In this document: piece by piece, positions 33,544-42,206 of the stretch
Layout of the letters: each line of letters begins with the position of its first letter
How positions within the stretch are numbered: the first letter of the stretch is position 1
Source of the DNA: Lachnospiraceae bacterium
GTDB taxonomy: Bacteria; Bacillota; Clostridia; Lachnospirales; Lachnospiraceae
DNA: 64,000 nt
NCBI GenBank assembly: GCA_902363825.1
Contig: CABJBK010000011.1
Location: 1 to 64,000, forward strand
Direction of reading: 5' to 3'
Notes under the pieces: model-generated
The model's input: only the letters and a program-made list of their open reading frames with translations
What the model was told of the DNA's origin: nothing
Database searches by the model: none
Position numbers and translations under genes: made by a program

Positions 33544-34215
33544 TTATGCCTGCTTCGGTTTTAAACTTCTGCTTCGCTTTCTTGCCAGCTGCTTTGCCTG
33601 CTTTTCCATCTGCTTCGCTTCCCGCTTTGCCGCGCGCTTCACGCTTCTTTTTCCCTTCTGGTAAATCCGGATCGTCTCATCGAGCTTCCGGTAGCGTTCT
33701 TCCTCCTGTTCATCCTGTTCGCGCATGAGATAATTCATTTCCTTCAACACCCGGTCTCCTACCTGGTCTCCCACTTCTTTTCCGAGCGCATGGTTGTTTT
33801 CCTCGATCGCGCTTTTTACAATGCTCGTCATTAACATCTGGAACTGCTCCATACGGCTTAACGCCGCCTCGCTCCGTCTGTCCTCGACTGCATGTCCCAC
33901 CTTGCCGGAATGCGCATCCACCACTTCCGTATGTAACGGTTCCGCCGCCGAAAGAAGCTCCCTTGTCTCCGTCTCCACTTCCGGCTCAGTGCTTTTTTCA
34001 TGTACCAGCATCTTGATCGCCTTCAGCTGATATCCTTTTTCTTTCCATTCCTTTATCTTTAAAAACTGTTCAATATTTTCTTTTGTATAATAACGGTGTC
34101 CCAGCTCATTCCGCGGAATGTCAAGTTCCAGTTCCTCTTCCCAGTATCGCAGAACATGGGCTTCCACATTGACCAGACCTGCCGCATCTGAAATCATATA
34201 ACGTACTTTTTCCAC
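33544..34215 (-). CDS. MerR-family helix-turn-helix protein
   Basis: This is a 223-residue protein. Residues 5-75 form a MerR winged helix: ISDAAGLVNVEAHVLRYWEE, then HRYYTKENIEQFLKIKEWK. The remainder is a long charged coiled coil with a very basic Arg/Lys tail after residue 185, without Cys metal-binding sites. It resembles the RacA/YwnB-like MerR variants common in clostridia. Target unknown. A terminator separates it from dnaB upstream. Confidence 0.8.
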   Translation of the reverse strand: MEKVRYMISDAAGLVNVEAHVLRYWEEELELDIPRNELGHRYYTKENIEQFLKIKEWKEKGYQLKAIKMLVHEKSTEPEVETETRELLSAAEPLHTEVVDAHSGKVGHAVEDRRSEAALSRMEQFQMLMTSIVKSAIEENNHALGKEVGDQVGDRVLKEMNYLMREQDEQEEERYRKLDETIRIYQKGKRSVKRAAKREAKQMEKQAKQLARKRSRSLKPKQA

Positions 34216-34307
34216 CAGATCGACCTCCTCACCTTTTCTTTTACCCGTTTATTATATACCATGTCCAATTTTGGTTACAACGTTTTTCGGTCGGGCGCAT
34301 TCGGCAC

Positions 34308-34351
34308 AAAAAAGCAGATACAGCCAGCATTCTGACCGCATCTGCTTTTTT
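34308..34351 (-). terminator. Terminator of the gdpP-rplI-dnaB operon
   Basis: AAAAAAGCAGAT pairs with ATCTGCTTTTTT, with GCCAG/CTGAC pairing inside. It lies 35 bp after dnaB. Confidence 0.88.
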
Positions 34352-34385
34352 CTTTCTATTTTTTGGATGTCGCTGTTTTACACAT

Positions 34386-35720
34386 CTAATTTCTTTCGAG
34401 ATTCGCGAATTTCGTGTACTGTGGCAGCCATACCAGATTGACCGTACCGATTGGGCCATTTCTCTGTTTTGCCAGAATGATCTCCGCGATATTCTTGTTT
34501 TCCGAATCCTTATTGTAATAGTCGTCACGGTAAATGAACATGACGACATCGGCATCCTGCTCGATCGCTCCGGACTCTCGCAAATCGGAAAGCATCGGAC
34601 GGTGATCCGGACGCTGCTCTACCGCTCGCGAAAGCTGTGACAGCGCAATAACCGGAACATTCAGTTCTCTCGCCAGTGCCTTTAAGGAACGTGAAATATC
34701 TGAGATCTCCTGCTGTCTGGAATCCGTGCTTCTGCCGGAGCCTGACATCAGCTGCAGGTAATCGATGATCACAAGCTTCAGATCGTGCTCCAGTTTATAT
34801 TTTCTGCATTTACTGCGAAGCTCTGAGATCGAGATACCCGGCGTATCATCAATGATGAGGTTTGACGCTCCGATGACGCCCGCCGCCTCGATCAGCTTTT
34901 CCCAGTCGGAATCCGCCAGATTTCCGGAACGGAGCACCTGCGCGTCCACGCGCGACTCTAAGGAAAACATACGGTTTACCAGCTGTTCCTTTGACATCTC
35001 GAGCGAGAAGATCGCCGCTGTAAGGTTGCTGTGGAACGCAACGTACTGCGCGATATTTAAAACAAACGCCGTTTTTCCCATAGACGGTCTCGCCGCTACC
35101 AGGATCAGGTCGGACGGCTGAAGTCCCGCCATCTTATAATCGAGATCCACAAATCCGGTCGCGATACCGGTGACATTTCCCTTGGTCTTGGACGCGAGTT
35201 CGATCTTTTCCAGTGTATTGATGACCACCTGCTTGATCGGCACATAATCTCCGCCGCCGCGGTTCTGCAAAAGCTCAAACACCTTTTTTTCCGTGTCCTC
35301 AAGGATCACTTCGAGCGATTCTTTTCCGAGATAACATTCATTTTCGATGTTCTCGGTAACTTTGATCAGCTTTCGTAATACCGCTTTTTCTTTTACGATC
35401 TGCGCGTAATATTTTACATTCGCCGAGGTCGGAACCGCCGCCACAAGATCCCTGACGTACTCGAGGCTGCTGACCTCCGGCGGAACATCTTTTTCTTTTA
35501 ACCTGTTTTGCAGTGTTACCAGATCAGCCGGCTGTCCCTCATTGAACAGTTCCACCATCGCTTCAAACAGCACGCCGTACTGCTGATGATAGAAATCTTC
35601 TTTCAGCAGTATTTCAGATGCCGCAATGATTGCTTCCCTGTCCATGATCATGGAACCGATGACAGACTGCTCTGCCTCGAGGCTGTTTGGCATGACTCTT
35701 TTCATAAGAGCTTCTTCCAT
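34386..35720 (-). CDS. dnaB: Replicative DNA helicase DnaB/DnaC
   Basis: This is a 444-residue hexameric replicative helicase. The N-terminal primase-interacting domain starts MPNSLEAEQSVIGSMI. The Walker A is ARPSMGKTAFVLNIA near residue 206, and Walker B/DnaB motifs are LVIIDYLQLM, SRSLKALARELNVPVIALSQLSR and the Arg-finger region LSDLRESGAIEQDADV. No intein is present. Length is normal. It lies 22 bp after rplI, the conserved Firmicute order. Confidence 0.97.
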   Translation of the reverse strand: MEEALMKRVMPNSLEAEQSVIGSMIMDREAIIAASEILLKEDFYHQQYGVLFEAMVELFNEGQPADLVTLQNRLKEKDVPPEVSSLEYVRDLVAAVPTSANVKYYAQIVKEKAVLRKLIKVTENIENECYLGKESLEVILEDTEKKVFELLQNRGGGDYVPIKQVVINTLEKIELASKTKGNVTGIATGFVDLDYKMAGLQPSDLILVAARPSMGKTAFVLNIAQYVAFHSNLTAAIFSLEMSKEQLVNRMFSLESRVDAQVLRSGNLADSDWEKLIEAAGVIGASNLIIDDTPGISISELRSKCRKYKLEHDLKLVIIDYLQLMSGSGRSTDSRQQEISDISRSLKALARELNVPVIALSQLSRAVEQRPDHRPMLSDLRESGAIEQDADVVMFIYRDDYYNKDSENKNIAEIILAKQRNGPIGTVNLVWLPQYTKFANLERN

Positions 35721-35742
35721 TGAAGAATCCTCCCGTATTTTC

Positions 35743-36189
35743 CTACTGTTCTGTTACTTTTACTCTGAGTGTTCCCATTACCTTCGGGTGCAGCTTGATC
35801 GGTACTTCGTACGTTCCAAGTGCTTTGATGCCGTCATTTACGACCATTTTCTTCTTGTCAAGTTCCAGGCCGAGCTGTTCTTTTACCGCAGCCGCGATCT
35901 CTTTTGTGGAAACGGATCCGAAGGTCTTGCCGTCTTTGCCGGATTTGATCTTTACTTCAACGATCTTGTCCTCAAGATCTTTTGCGAGTTCTTTCGCCGC
36001 CTCTAAATTTTCTTCCGCCACTTTTTCCGCATGCTGGTTCTGAAGCTTCAGATCATTCAAATTCTTTCCGGTTGCCTCCACACCAAGCTTCTTTGGCAGG
36101 ATCATATTTCTTGCATATCCGTCACTGACGTTTACGATCTCTCCTTTTTTTCCAAGGGATTTTACATCCTGTAATAAAATTATCTTCAT
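35743..36189 (-). CDS. rplI: 50S ribosomal protein L9
   Basis: This is a 148-residue L9. The N-terminal domain is MKIILLQDVKSLGKKGEIVNVSDGYARN, followed by NLIPKKLGVEAT-type MILPKKLGVEAT, a central helix and the C-terminal RNA-binding domain. Its start overlaps the gdpP stop by four bases (ATGA), so translation is coupled. Confidence 0.98.
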   Translation of the reverse strand: MKIILLQDVKSLGKKGEIVNVSDGYARNMILPKKLGVEATGKNLNDLKLQNQHAEKVAEENLEAAKELAKDLEDKIVEVKIKSGKDGKTFGSVSTKEIAAAVKEQLGLELDKKKMVVNDGIKALGTYEVPIKLHPKVMGTLRVKVTEQ

Positions 36190-38237
36190 AATTCGATTTC
36201 TCCTTCCTCAATCATTTCATCAATCGTTCGCTGGATCATGCGTTTTGCTTCTTCGATATTGCAGTTGGTAAACTGCGCGCCCGCCTCGCTCAGATGGCCG
36301 CCGCCGCCGAGACGCTCCATGATAAGCTGGACATTGATCTCATCGATGGATCTTGAGCTTACAAAGATCTTGCCCTGATACTGGGTAAGCACAAACGATG
36401 CCTTGATCCCCACGATGTTCAAAAGTTCATTCGCCGCCTGCGCCGCCACAATGGTCGGACTTTCGATCTGCGCCGGATCACATACCGAGATTGCGAACGC
36501 TCCACGGTAAACTTCCGCATGGCGCACGACTTCCGCTCTCGCCTTGTAATCTGTCATATCATTCCGAAGCAGTTTGCGCACTCTGGTCACTTCCGCGCCG
36601 CAGCGTCTTAAGTAAGCCGCCGCCTCAAAGGTACGCACACCGGTCTTTGTCATAAAGTTGCTGGTATCGATCAGGATACCGGCGTAGATACAGTCGGCTT
36701 CCGCCGGCTCTAATTTGATGTCATCCGAAAAATACTGTAATACCTCTGCGATCATCTCACAGGTCGAAGACGCATACGGTTCAATATAGGATAACACCGG
36801 ATTTTCGATCACTTCACTGCCCTGTCTGTGATGATCGAATACCACGATGCTGCGGCATTCTTTCAAAAGCTCCGGACACTCGGTGTAACTCGGGCGGTTG
36901 GTATCCACCACCATGACCAGTGTCTTGTTGTCCACTTCTTCCAGCGCCCGCTCACTCGTCAAAAACATATTTTCCGGATAGCCTTTTTCCGGTGTGAAAC
37001 ACTCTTTGAGCGGACGAAGTGAGGAGGTCACCTCATTCAAAACGATCTGGCAGCGCTTTCCGAGCTCTCTCGCCGCACAGTAGACACCGAGCGCCGCGCC
37101 AAAGGAATCCACGTCGCTGATATTATGTCCCATGACGATCACATGCTCTCTGCTTTCGATCATTTCACGCAGCGCATGTGCCTTTACACGCGCCTTTACA
37201 CGCGTCATCTTCTCTACCTGTTTGGATTTTCCGCCGTAGTAGGAGATCTTTTCCCCTTCCTTTACTACGACCTGATCGCCGCCACGGCCGAGGGCAAGGT
37301 CGATTGCCATACGCGCGTAGTCATAATTCTGGTTATAGCTGCTTCCCTCGTCTCCGATACCGATACTGAGCGTCACCGCCATCTCATTTCCGACCCTGAC
37401 ATTTTTTACGTCCTCAAGCAGGCTGAACTTGTCCTCCTGTAAGCGGCTTAAAAATTTGTGGCGGAACACTACAAAATACTTGTCCTTTTCGATCTTGCGC
37501 ACCAGCGCGTCCACGCCGGAAAAGTATTTGTTGATCTTTCGGTCAACCAGCGCAACCAGAAGCGAGCGCTTGACCTCTTCAATACTGTCGAGCGCCTCGT
37601 CGTAGTTGTCGATATAGATGAGCGAAGCGATCATCCGCTCATCTTTGTTTTCCTGGATATAATGGTTTAATTCTGTCTCATCGAACAGATACATCGCAGT
37701 CAGAAACTGCTCACTCTGCTCAAACGCGATCATATCATTGGCTTCCGCGAGCGTGTCAAAATAGAGCTTGCTCAAAGACGCGCGGTAGATCCGGTCGCCA
37801 AGCGTGATATGGATATCCTCAAACTCATCCTGCTTCTGGAGCAGTTCTTTGGTCACCGACGGAAAGATCGATGTGATCGACTTGTGATAGTTTTTTCCTT
37901 TTCCGGTGATCGCGGTAAACTGTTCATTCACCCAGAGGATCTTTCCGTTATCATCGATCAGAATGTAGGGCACCTCAAACTCATTGAGCAGTTTTTTCTG
38001 CACCGTACCGTACTGCGTCGCGAAATTGATCAGTTCCCTCACAAGAACCGGCTTATTCCGCTGATAGGACAAACATACAATCAAAAAATAGATCCCCGTA
38101 AATATGCTGAACATGCCGCCCGCCAGCGCGTCAACCACATAAAGCGGGATGTTCATCGCCACCAGGAGCACTGTGAGCAGAAGCGGCCAGCACATATAGT
38201 TGCGGAGCCTTCCTTTTAATTTTATATTTCGTTTCAT
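36186..38237 (-). CDS. gdpP: Cyclic-di-AMP phosphodiesterase GdpP
   Basis: This is a 683-residue membrane enzyme hydrolysing c-di-AMP. Two spans lie near residues 12-55. A degenerate PAS domain (about 80-150) and a degenerate GGDEF domain (about 185-320) follow. The DHH domain has MGHNISDVDSFGAALG, MVVDTNR and VVFDHHRQG; the DHHA1 domain ends with GGGGHLSEAGAQ. All metal-binding residues appear intact. It heads the conserved gdpP-rplI-dnaB operon and controls cell-wall and potassium homeostasis through c-di-AMP. Confidence 0.96.
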   Translation of the reverse strand: MKRNIKLKGRLRNYMCWPLLLTVLLVAMNIPLYVVDALAGGMFSIFTGIYFLIVCLSYQRNKPVLVRELINFATQYGTVQKKLLNEFEVPYILIDDNGKILWVNEQFTAITGKGKNYHKSITSIFPSVTKELLQKQDEFEDIHITLGDRIYRASLSKLYFDTLAEANDMIAFEQSEQFLTAMYLFDETELNHYIQENKDERMIASLIYIDNYDEALDSIEEVKRSLLVALVDRKINKYFSGVDALVRKIEKDKYFVVFRHKFLSRLQEDKFSLLEDVKNVRVGNEMAVTLSIGIGDEGSSYNQNYDYARMAIDLALGRGGDQVVVKEGEKISYYGGKSKQVEKMTRVKARVKAHALREMIESREHVIVMGHNISDVDSFGAALGVYCAARELGKRCQIVLNEVTSSLRPLKECFTPEKGYPENMFLTSERALEEVDNKTLVMVVDTNRPSYTECPELLKECRSIVVFDHHRQGSEVIENPVLSYIEPYASSTCEMIAEVLQYFSDDIKLEPAEADCIYAGILIDTSNFMTKTGVRTFEAAAYLRRCGAEVTRVRKLLRNDMTDYKARAEVVRHAEVYRGAFAISVCDPAQIESPTIVAAQAANELLNIVGIKASFVLTQYQGKIFVSSRSIDEINVQLIMERLGGGGHLSEAGAQFTNCNIEEAKRMIQRTIDEMIEEGEIEL

Positions 38238-38366
38238 TATAGTTCTCCCATTTTCATCTCAAAACAGATTTCATGCTATCTGCCATTATAACATTATCTA
38301 TATTTGAAAGAAAGTCTTTTGCCGTAAATTCCTGCCCGTGGATTTTCTGTTGCGAAATTTTCCCGG

Positions 38367-39572
38367 TTAGCGTTTTTCCCCGAAGGTAAAGAACTCTTCC
38401 GCCAGATCATCCGGGGAAAACATGACAAGCACATAATCAAACTTTTCGCTGTTGATGAAATCCTCGATATTTTCCTCATAGTAACGCGGATCGATCAGTG
38501 TGACATTGTGGCACCGCAGTGACGCGAACGCGGCAAACGGGACTGCATAGGAATCCTTGATGATGCAGATATCAAGTCCGTCTGGATTTTCTGTATTTTC
38601 AATGTGCGCGTACGCCTGGTTTCCATACATATATGCCATGTAAAGATCCGTGTCATAAGGAGTTGCCGTGTTGTGTAAAACCGGAGCCGCAACCAGTGCC
38701 TCCTCAAACCGCCCCGTCAGGCTCATATCGGACATGATCGAGGAATCGAGCACATAATCCGTCTCAAATTTCGGATAGATCAGCGTAAAATCATCCGCCT
38801 TTGTGTAATAACGCCCTGCCTTTCTGCCCTGCGAACCGAGGAAACAGTTTTTATAGGTTAAAACATTGTAGTTGTCGATATCCTCATAGAAATCCTCATT
38901 CGTGATCTCTTCGCCGTAACGCTCCTTTAGCTGCTCAAAAAATACATTGGTCGCCCAGAACGCCGTCTCGATCTTCCAGTGATGATCCGTATTGAAAAAC
39001 ACATTCGACATATCCAGTCCGCTGTCCGCAAGATAGTCCCTGAAATCCACGGAGTCTATGCCCGCATCCGCGAGCTGGGCGAGGAACTGGTCTGCCGTCT
39101 CATTTGACATGTTGTACGGAATGCCCTTTGCGTACTCTGTGTGCCCCTTGATATATTTATCCGGCGGCATCACATAAAGCAGCCTGCAGTCTTTATCCCG
39201 GATCGCGCCCTGCAGATTTTTCATGCGCGCGGACAGATCTTTCGTATCGTTCGGCTTTTCGGTAAAGTAGGTATAATGTAATTTTCCTTCCGTATCTTTG
39301 ACCACTTCAAAATCGTTTTCTTCATTTTTGTCCAGGAATTTCTGGATCAGCCCGTAGGCATCAATGAAGTTGTAGCGGTATTTTACATTTTCGTTGATGG
39401 AGGTATCCACGGAAGCGATGAGCTCTGCCGGGTCATCCCCCTCCTCTATCGAGGTCTCCAGTGTTTCCTTTAAGATCGGAAGTTCTTTTTTCGCGTTAAT
39501 TCCGGCATACAAAAAGATGAACAGCAGAAACAGCACCGCGGTAACTCTCTTTTTTGAAATCAGTTCGGTCAT
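38367..39572 (-). CDS. DHHW-family exopolysaccharide O-acetylation protein
   Basis: This is a 401-residue secreted or membrane-anchored protein (one N-terminal helix, residues 10-26). The motif NTDHHWKIETAF near residue 195 is the DHHW signature of AlgX/AlgJ-related SGNH-like acetyltransferases. Ser in the C-terminal CIIKDSYAVPFA segment completes a catalytic Ser-Asp-His type arrangement. It follows the MBOAT gene by 12 bp. The pair transfers acetyl groups to an extracellular polysaccharide, by analogy with AlgI/AlgJ and clostridial CcsH/CcsI. Confidence 0.85.
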   Translation of the reverse strand: MTELISKKRVTAVLFLLFIFLYAGINAKKELPILKETLETSIEEGDDPAELIASVDTSINENVKYRYNFIDAYGLIQKFLDKNEENDFEVVKDTEGKLHYTYFTEKPNDTKDLSARMKNLQGAIRDKDCRLLYVMPPDKYIKGHTEYAKGIPYNMSNETADQFLAQLADAGIDSVDFRDYLADSGLDMSNVFFNTDHHWKIETAFWATNVFFEQLKERYGEEITNEDFYEDIDNYNVLTYKNCFLGSQGRKAGRYYTKADDFTLIYPKFETDYVLDSSIMSDMSLTGRFEEALVAAPVLHNTATPYDTDLYMAYMYGNQAYAHIENTENPDGLDICIIKDSYAVPFAAFASLRCHNVTLIDPRYYEENIEDFINSEKFDYVLVMFSPDDLAEEFFTFGEKR

Positions 39573-39584
39573 TTTTCTGTCTCC

Positions 39585-41012
39585 CTAAAAGTTAAAGTAG
39601 ATAAACGGATTGTAGCTGCCCTTGACAAGATAGGTGACTCCGACTAAGAACACTCCCATCATAAGGATCGGATAGAACGCATTGATGGCAACCGTCGCCC
39701 CGCGCATCTTTCCTTCCACGATCAGCTTGTTGTAACGCTTTCCGACCGGCATGGAAAATAAGATCCCCGCCGCGAAAAACACTCCGTATTCTTTTAAAAA
39801 CATCCACACCGTATCCGTCCAGATCAGGTTCGTTCCCACGCCGAACATGGACTTTATGTATTTTCCGGCGGCGATCAGATCCGGTGAACGGAAGATCGTC
39901 CAGCCCAGGTTCACGATGAACATGGTATAGAGCCATTTTATGACGCCCGGGATCCTCCGCTCCTCAAAGTTTGTGAACCGCTCAAAGACCAGACACACAA
40001 AGTTTAAAAGCCCCCAGAGCAAAAACGTCCACTCCGCGCCGTGCCAGATACCGGTACACAGCCAGACCACCAGCATATTGCGGATCACCTTATCCATATT
40101 GCCCACTTTGGAACCGCCAAGCGGGAAATAGACATATTCCTTAAACCAGTTGCCGAGGGAAATGTGCCATCTGCGCCAGAATTCCCCGATCGACTGGGAA
40201 ATATACGGATAATTGAAGTTTTCCTCAAATTTAAAGCCAAACATCAGCCCCAGACCGATCGCCATATCGGAATAGCCCGAGAAATCGAAAAGGATCTGGA
40301 ACGTATACGCAAAGGATCCGAGCCACGCAAGCGCGACCGGACAGCCGCCGTTTGTATAGGTATTAAAAATATGATCGGCGACGATCGCGAAATTGTTGGC
40401 GAGCAGCACTTTTTTTCCGAATCCGGCAAGAAAACGGCAGACACCGACGGAAAATTTATCCCAGGTCTCCTCCCGGTGTGAGATCTGCTCATCGATCGTC
40501 GAATATTTAACGATCGGTCCCGCGACCAGCTGCGGGAAGAAGGAAATGTATAACGCCACATAAAACGGATTTTTCTGCACCCTTCCGTCCTTTCGGTAGA
40601 CATCAATGACATACGACATCGCCTGAAAGGTAAAGAACGAAATTCCGATCGGCAGTTTCAGATTTAAGAGCGGAATATCCGTGTCCATAGCCATATTCAG
40701 ATTCCGGATCACAAAATCCGTGTATTTAAAGACAAATAAAAGTCCGATATTGAGAAGCACCGTCAAAAGCAGGATCACTTTTACTTTCCGCTTCTGCTCC
40801 CGGTATTTATCCACAAAAAGCGCCAGGATATAGTTTCCCAGAATGGATGCGAGCATGATCAGCACAAACCACGGTTCGCCCCACGCGTAAAAGAAAAGGC
40901 TCGCGATCAGAAGTACGCCGTTTTTGATGGGATAAGAGCGATGGAACAGATAGTACAAAAACAAAACCGCCGGGAAAAAATAGAATAAAAATGTAATACT
41001 CGAAAACAGCAT
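39585..41012 (-). CDS. MBOAT-family O-acyltransferase (AlgI/DltB-like)
   Basis: This is a 475-residue polytopic membrane protein. Characteristic segments are QAMSYVIDVYRK, SFFPQLVAGPIVKY, DFSGYSDMAIGLGLMFGF, RRWHISLGNWFKEYVYFPLGGSK and VWLCTGIWHGAEWTFLLWG, with the catalytic His in the last. It moves acetyl groups across the membrane for the DHHW partner. It is separated from the preceding gene by no bases and from the next by 12, so all four genes form one operon. Confidence 0.95.
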   Translation of the reverse strand: MLFSSITFLFYFFPAVLFLYYLFHRSYPIKNGVLLIASLFFYAWGEPWFVLIMLASILGNYILALFVDKYREQKRKVKVILLLTVLLNIGLLFVFKYTDFVIRNLNMAMDTDIPLLNLKLPIGISFFTFQAMSYVIDVYRKDGRVQKNPFYVALYISFFPQLVAGPIVKYSTIDEQISHREETWDKFSVGVCRFLAGFGKKVLLANNFAIVADHIFNTYTNGGCPVALAWLGSFAYTFQILFDFSGYSDMAIGLGLMFGFKFEENFNYPYISQSIGEFWRRWHISLGNWFKEYVYFPLGGSKVGNMDKVIRNMLVVWLCTGIWHGAEWTFLLWGLLNFVCLVFERFTNFEERRIPGVIKWLYTMFIVNLGWTIFRSPDLIAAGKYIKSMFGVGTNLIWTDTVWMFLKEYGVFFAAGILFSMPVGKRYNKLIVEGKMRGATVAINAFYPILMMGVFLVGVTYLVKGSYNPFIYFNF

Positions 41013-42206
41013 TTATTTCTCCCCCTTATAATATGCATCCACAAATTCTTTTTTGTATTTTCTGTGTTTGTACACATAATGTCCCAGAAACACCACGATG
41101 ATCACAACTGCTGCCACGCGCACTGCCCGGATCAGCGAATCGTCCATAAACGGGCTGTCCTCTGCCACAACCTCCGTCACCCGGTCGGTCGGAAGCATCG
41201 ATGCGTCATAGCCATTCTCTGTCTTCTGCGTCTCTGTCCAGGAGCCTTTTAACGTGATCGTCCTGCGAAATGCCTGACCGGACGCGTCTCTTGCAAATAA
41301 CAGGTATGCTCCGTCCACGGCATCGTTTTTAACCGTGAGCCTTCCGTTTTCATCGATGGACATGCCCTCCGGCGCGCTGCCGTCTTCCGTTTGGATCTCA
41401 TACGTCACAGCCTCATTCTTTTTTAATTCCGTTCCCGCCATGTTGTAAAAGGCAGTGGTATAGTCGGCGATACTCTCTCCCACTGTCGGGCGCAGCACCG
41501 TATCCGCTCCGTTTACTTCAAACCAGTCAAGCGCCTGCATATCTGCATCCGGCAGGATCTGTATCGCTTCTAATGTGACCTGCGCCGTGTCATCCTCCGG
41601 CAGCACAAAGGTAAATCCAAGCCCGTAAATGCCGTCGATCTCTTCTGCCTGCTCAAATATGTCAAACGGAAGGTAGACCTGGCCGTCAAAATCCGCAGGG
41701 ATCGTAAAACTGCCGAGATCTGCCGTTGTTTCCTGCCAGATCTCATCCTCTTTTAAGACCGCTTTTTCTCCGTCGGCTACGACAGACGCTCCGCCCTCCT
41801 GCGGGGCAAGCAGCATATTCATCTTCAATTCCTCTGCCTGCTCATTGACAAGCGATAATACGACACCGCCATACCCTTTGAGATCTTTTTTCGTGTCCTG
41901 AAAGAAGGACAGCGGATACTGCCCTTCTTTCTGTCCTTCTGTGGAAACCGACAGATGCAGCTGCTCCGTCTCCTTATCGTAATCGATCTGCGGTAAAAAC
42001 TCTTCCTTCGCGTCTTCCCCCGCCTCAAATCCGTCCAGTTTCATGGAAATTTCTTTTGGCGGCTCCGCTTTTTTTGCTGCCATGACGGCAGACGGCATAA
42101 AACCGACGCATCCCGCCAGAAACAGACAGCCCATCCCCTTTTTGATCCTATTTTTCAATCTTACTTTTTCCTTATCCGACATTTTTTCTTCTATACTATA
42201 ACTCAT
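41013..42206 (-). CDS. Exported protein with C-terminal anchor, BcsB-like position
   Basis: This is a 397-residue protein. After a charged N-terminus there is a signal helix (about residues 27-44, AVMAA cleavage). The extracellular part contains two beta-rich modules: residues 50-225 are binding-domain-like, and residues 240-335 are Ig-like with TVKNDAVDGAYLLF. One C-terminal transmembrane helix (about 360-380) and a basic tail end it. This topology matches BcsB, though it is about half the length. It overlaps the cellulose synthase gene by 11 bp. I infer a BcsB-like guide role; sequence similarity to BcsB is not demonstrated. Confidence 0.6.
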   Translation of the reverse strand: MSYSIEEKMSDKEKVRLKNRIKKGMGCLFLAGCVGFMPSAVMAAKKAEPPKEISMKLDGFEAGEDAKEEFLPQIDYDKETEQLHLSVSTEGQKEGQYPLSFFQDTKKDLKGYGGVVLSLVNEQAEELKMNMLLAPQEGGASVVADGEKAVLKEDEIWQETTADLGSFTIPADFDGQVYLPFDIFEQAEEIDGIYGLGFTFVLPEDDTAQVTLEAIQILPDADMQALDWFEVNGADTVLRPTVGESIADYTTAFYNMAGTELKKNEAVTYEIQTEDGSAPEGMSIDENGRLTVKNDAVDGAYLLFARDASGQAFRRTITLKGSWTETQKTENGYDASMLPTDRVTEVVAEDSPFMDDSLIRAVRVAAVVIIVVFLGHYVYKHRKYKKEFVDAYYKGEK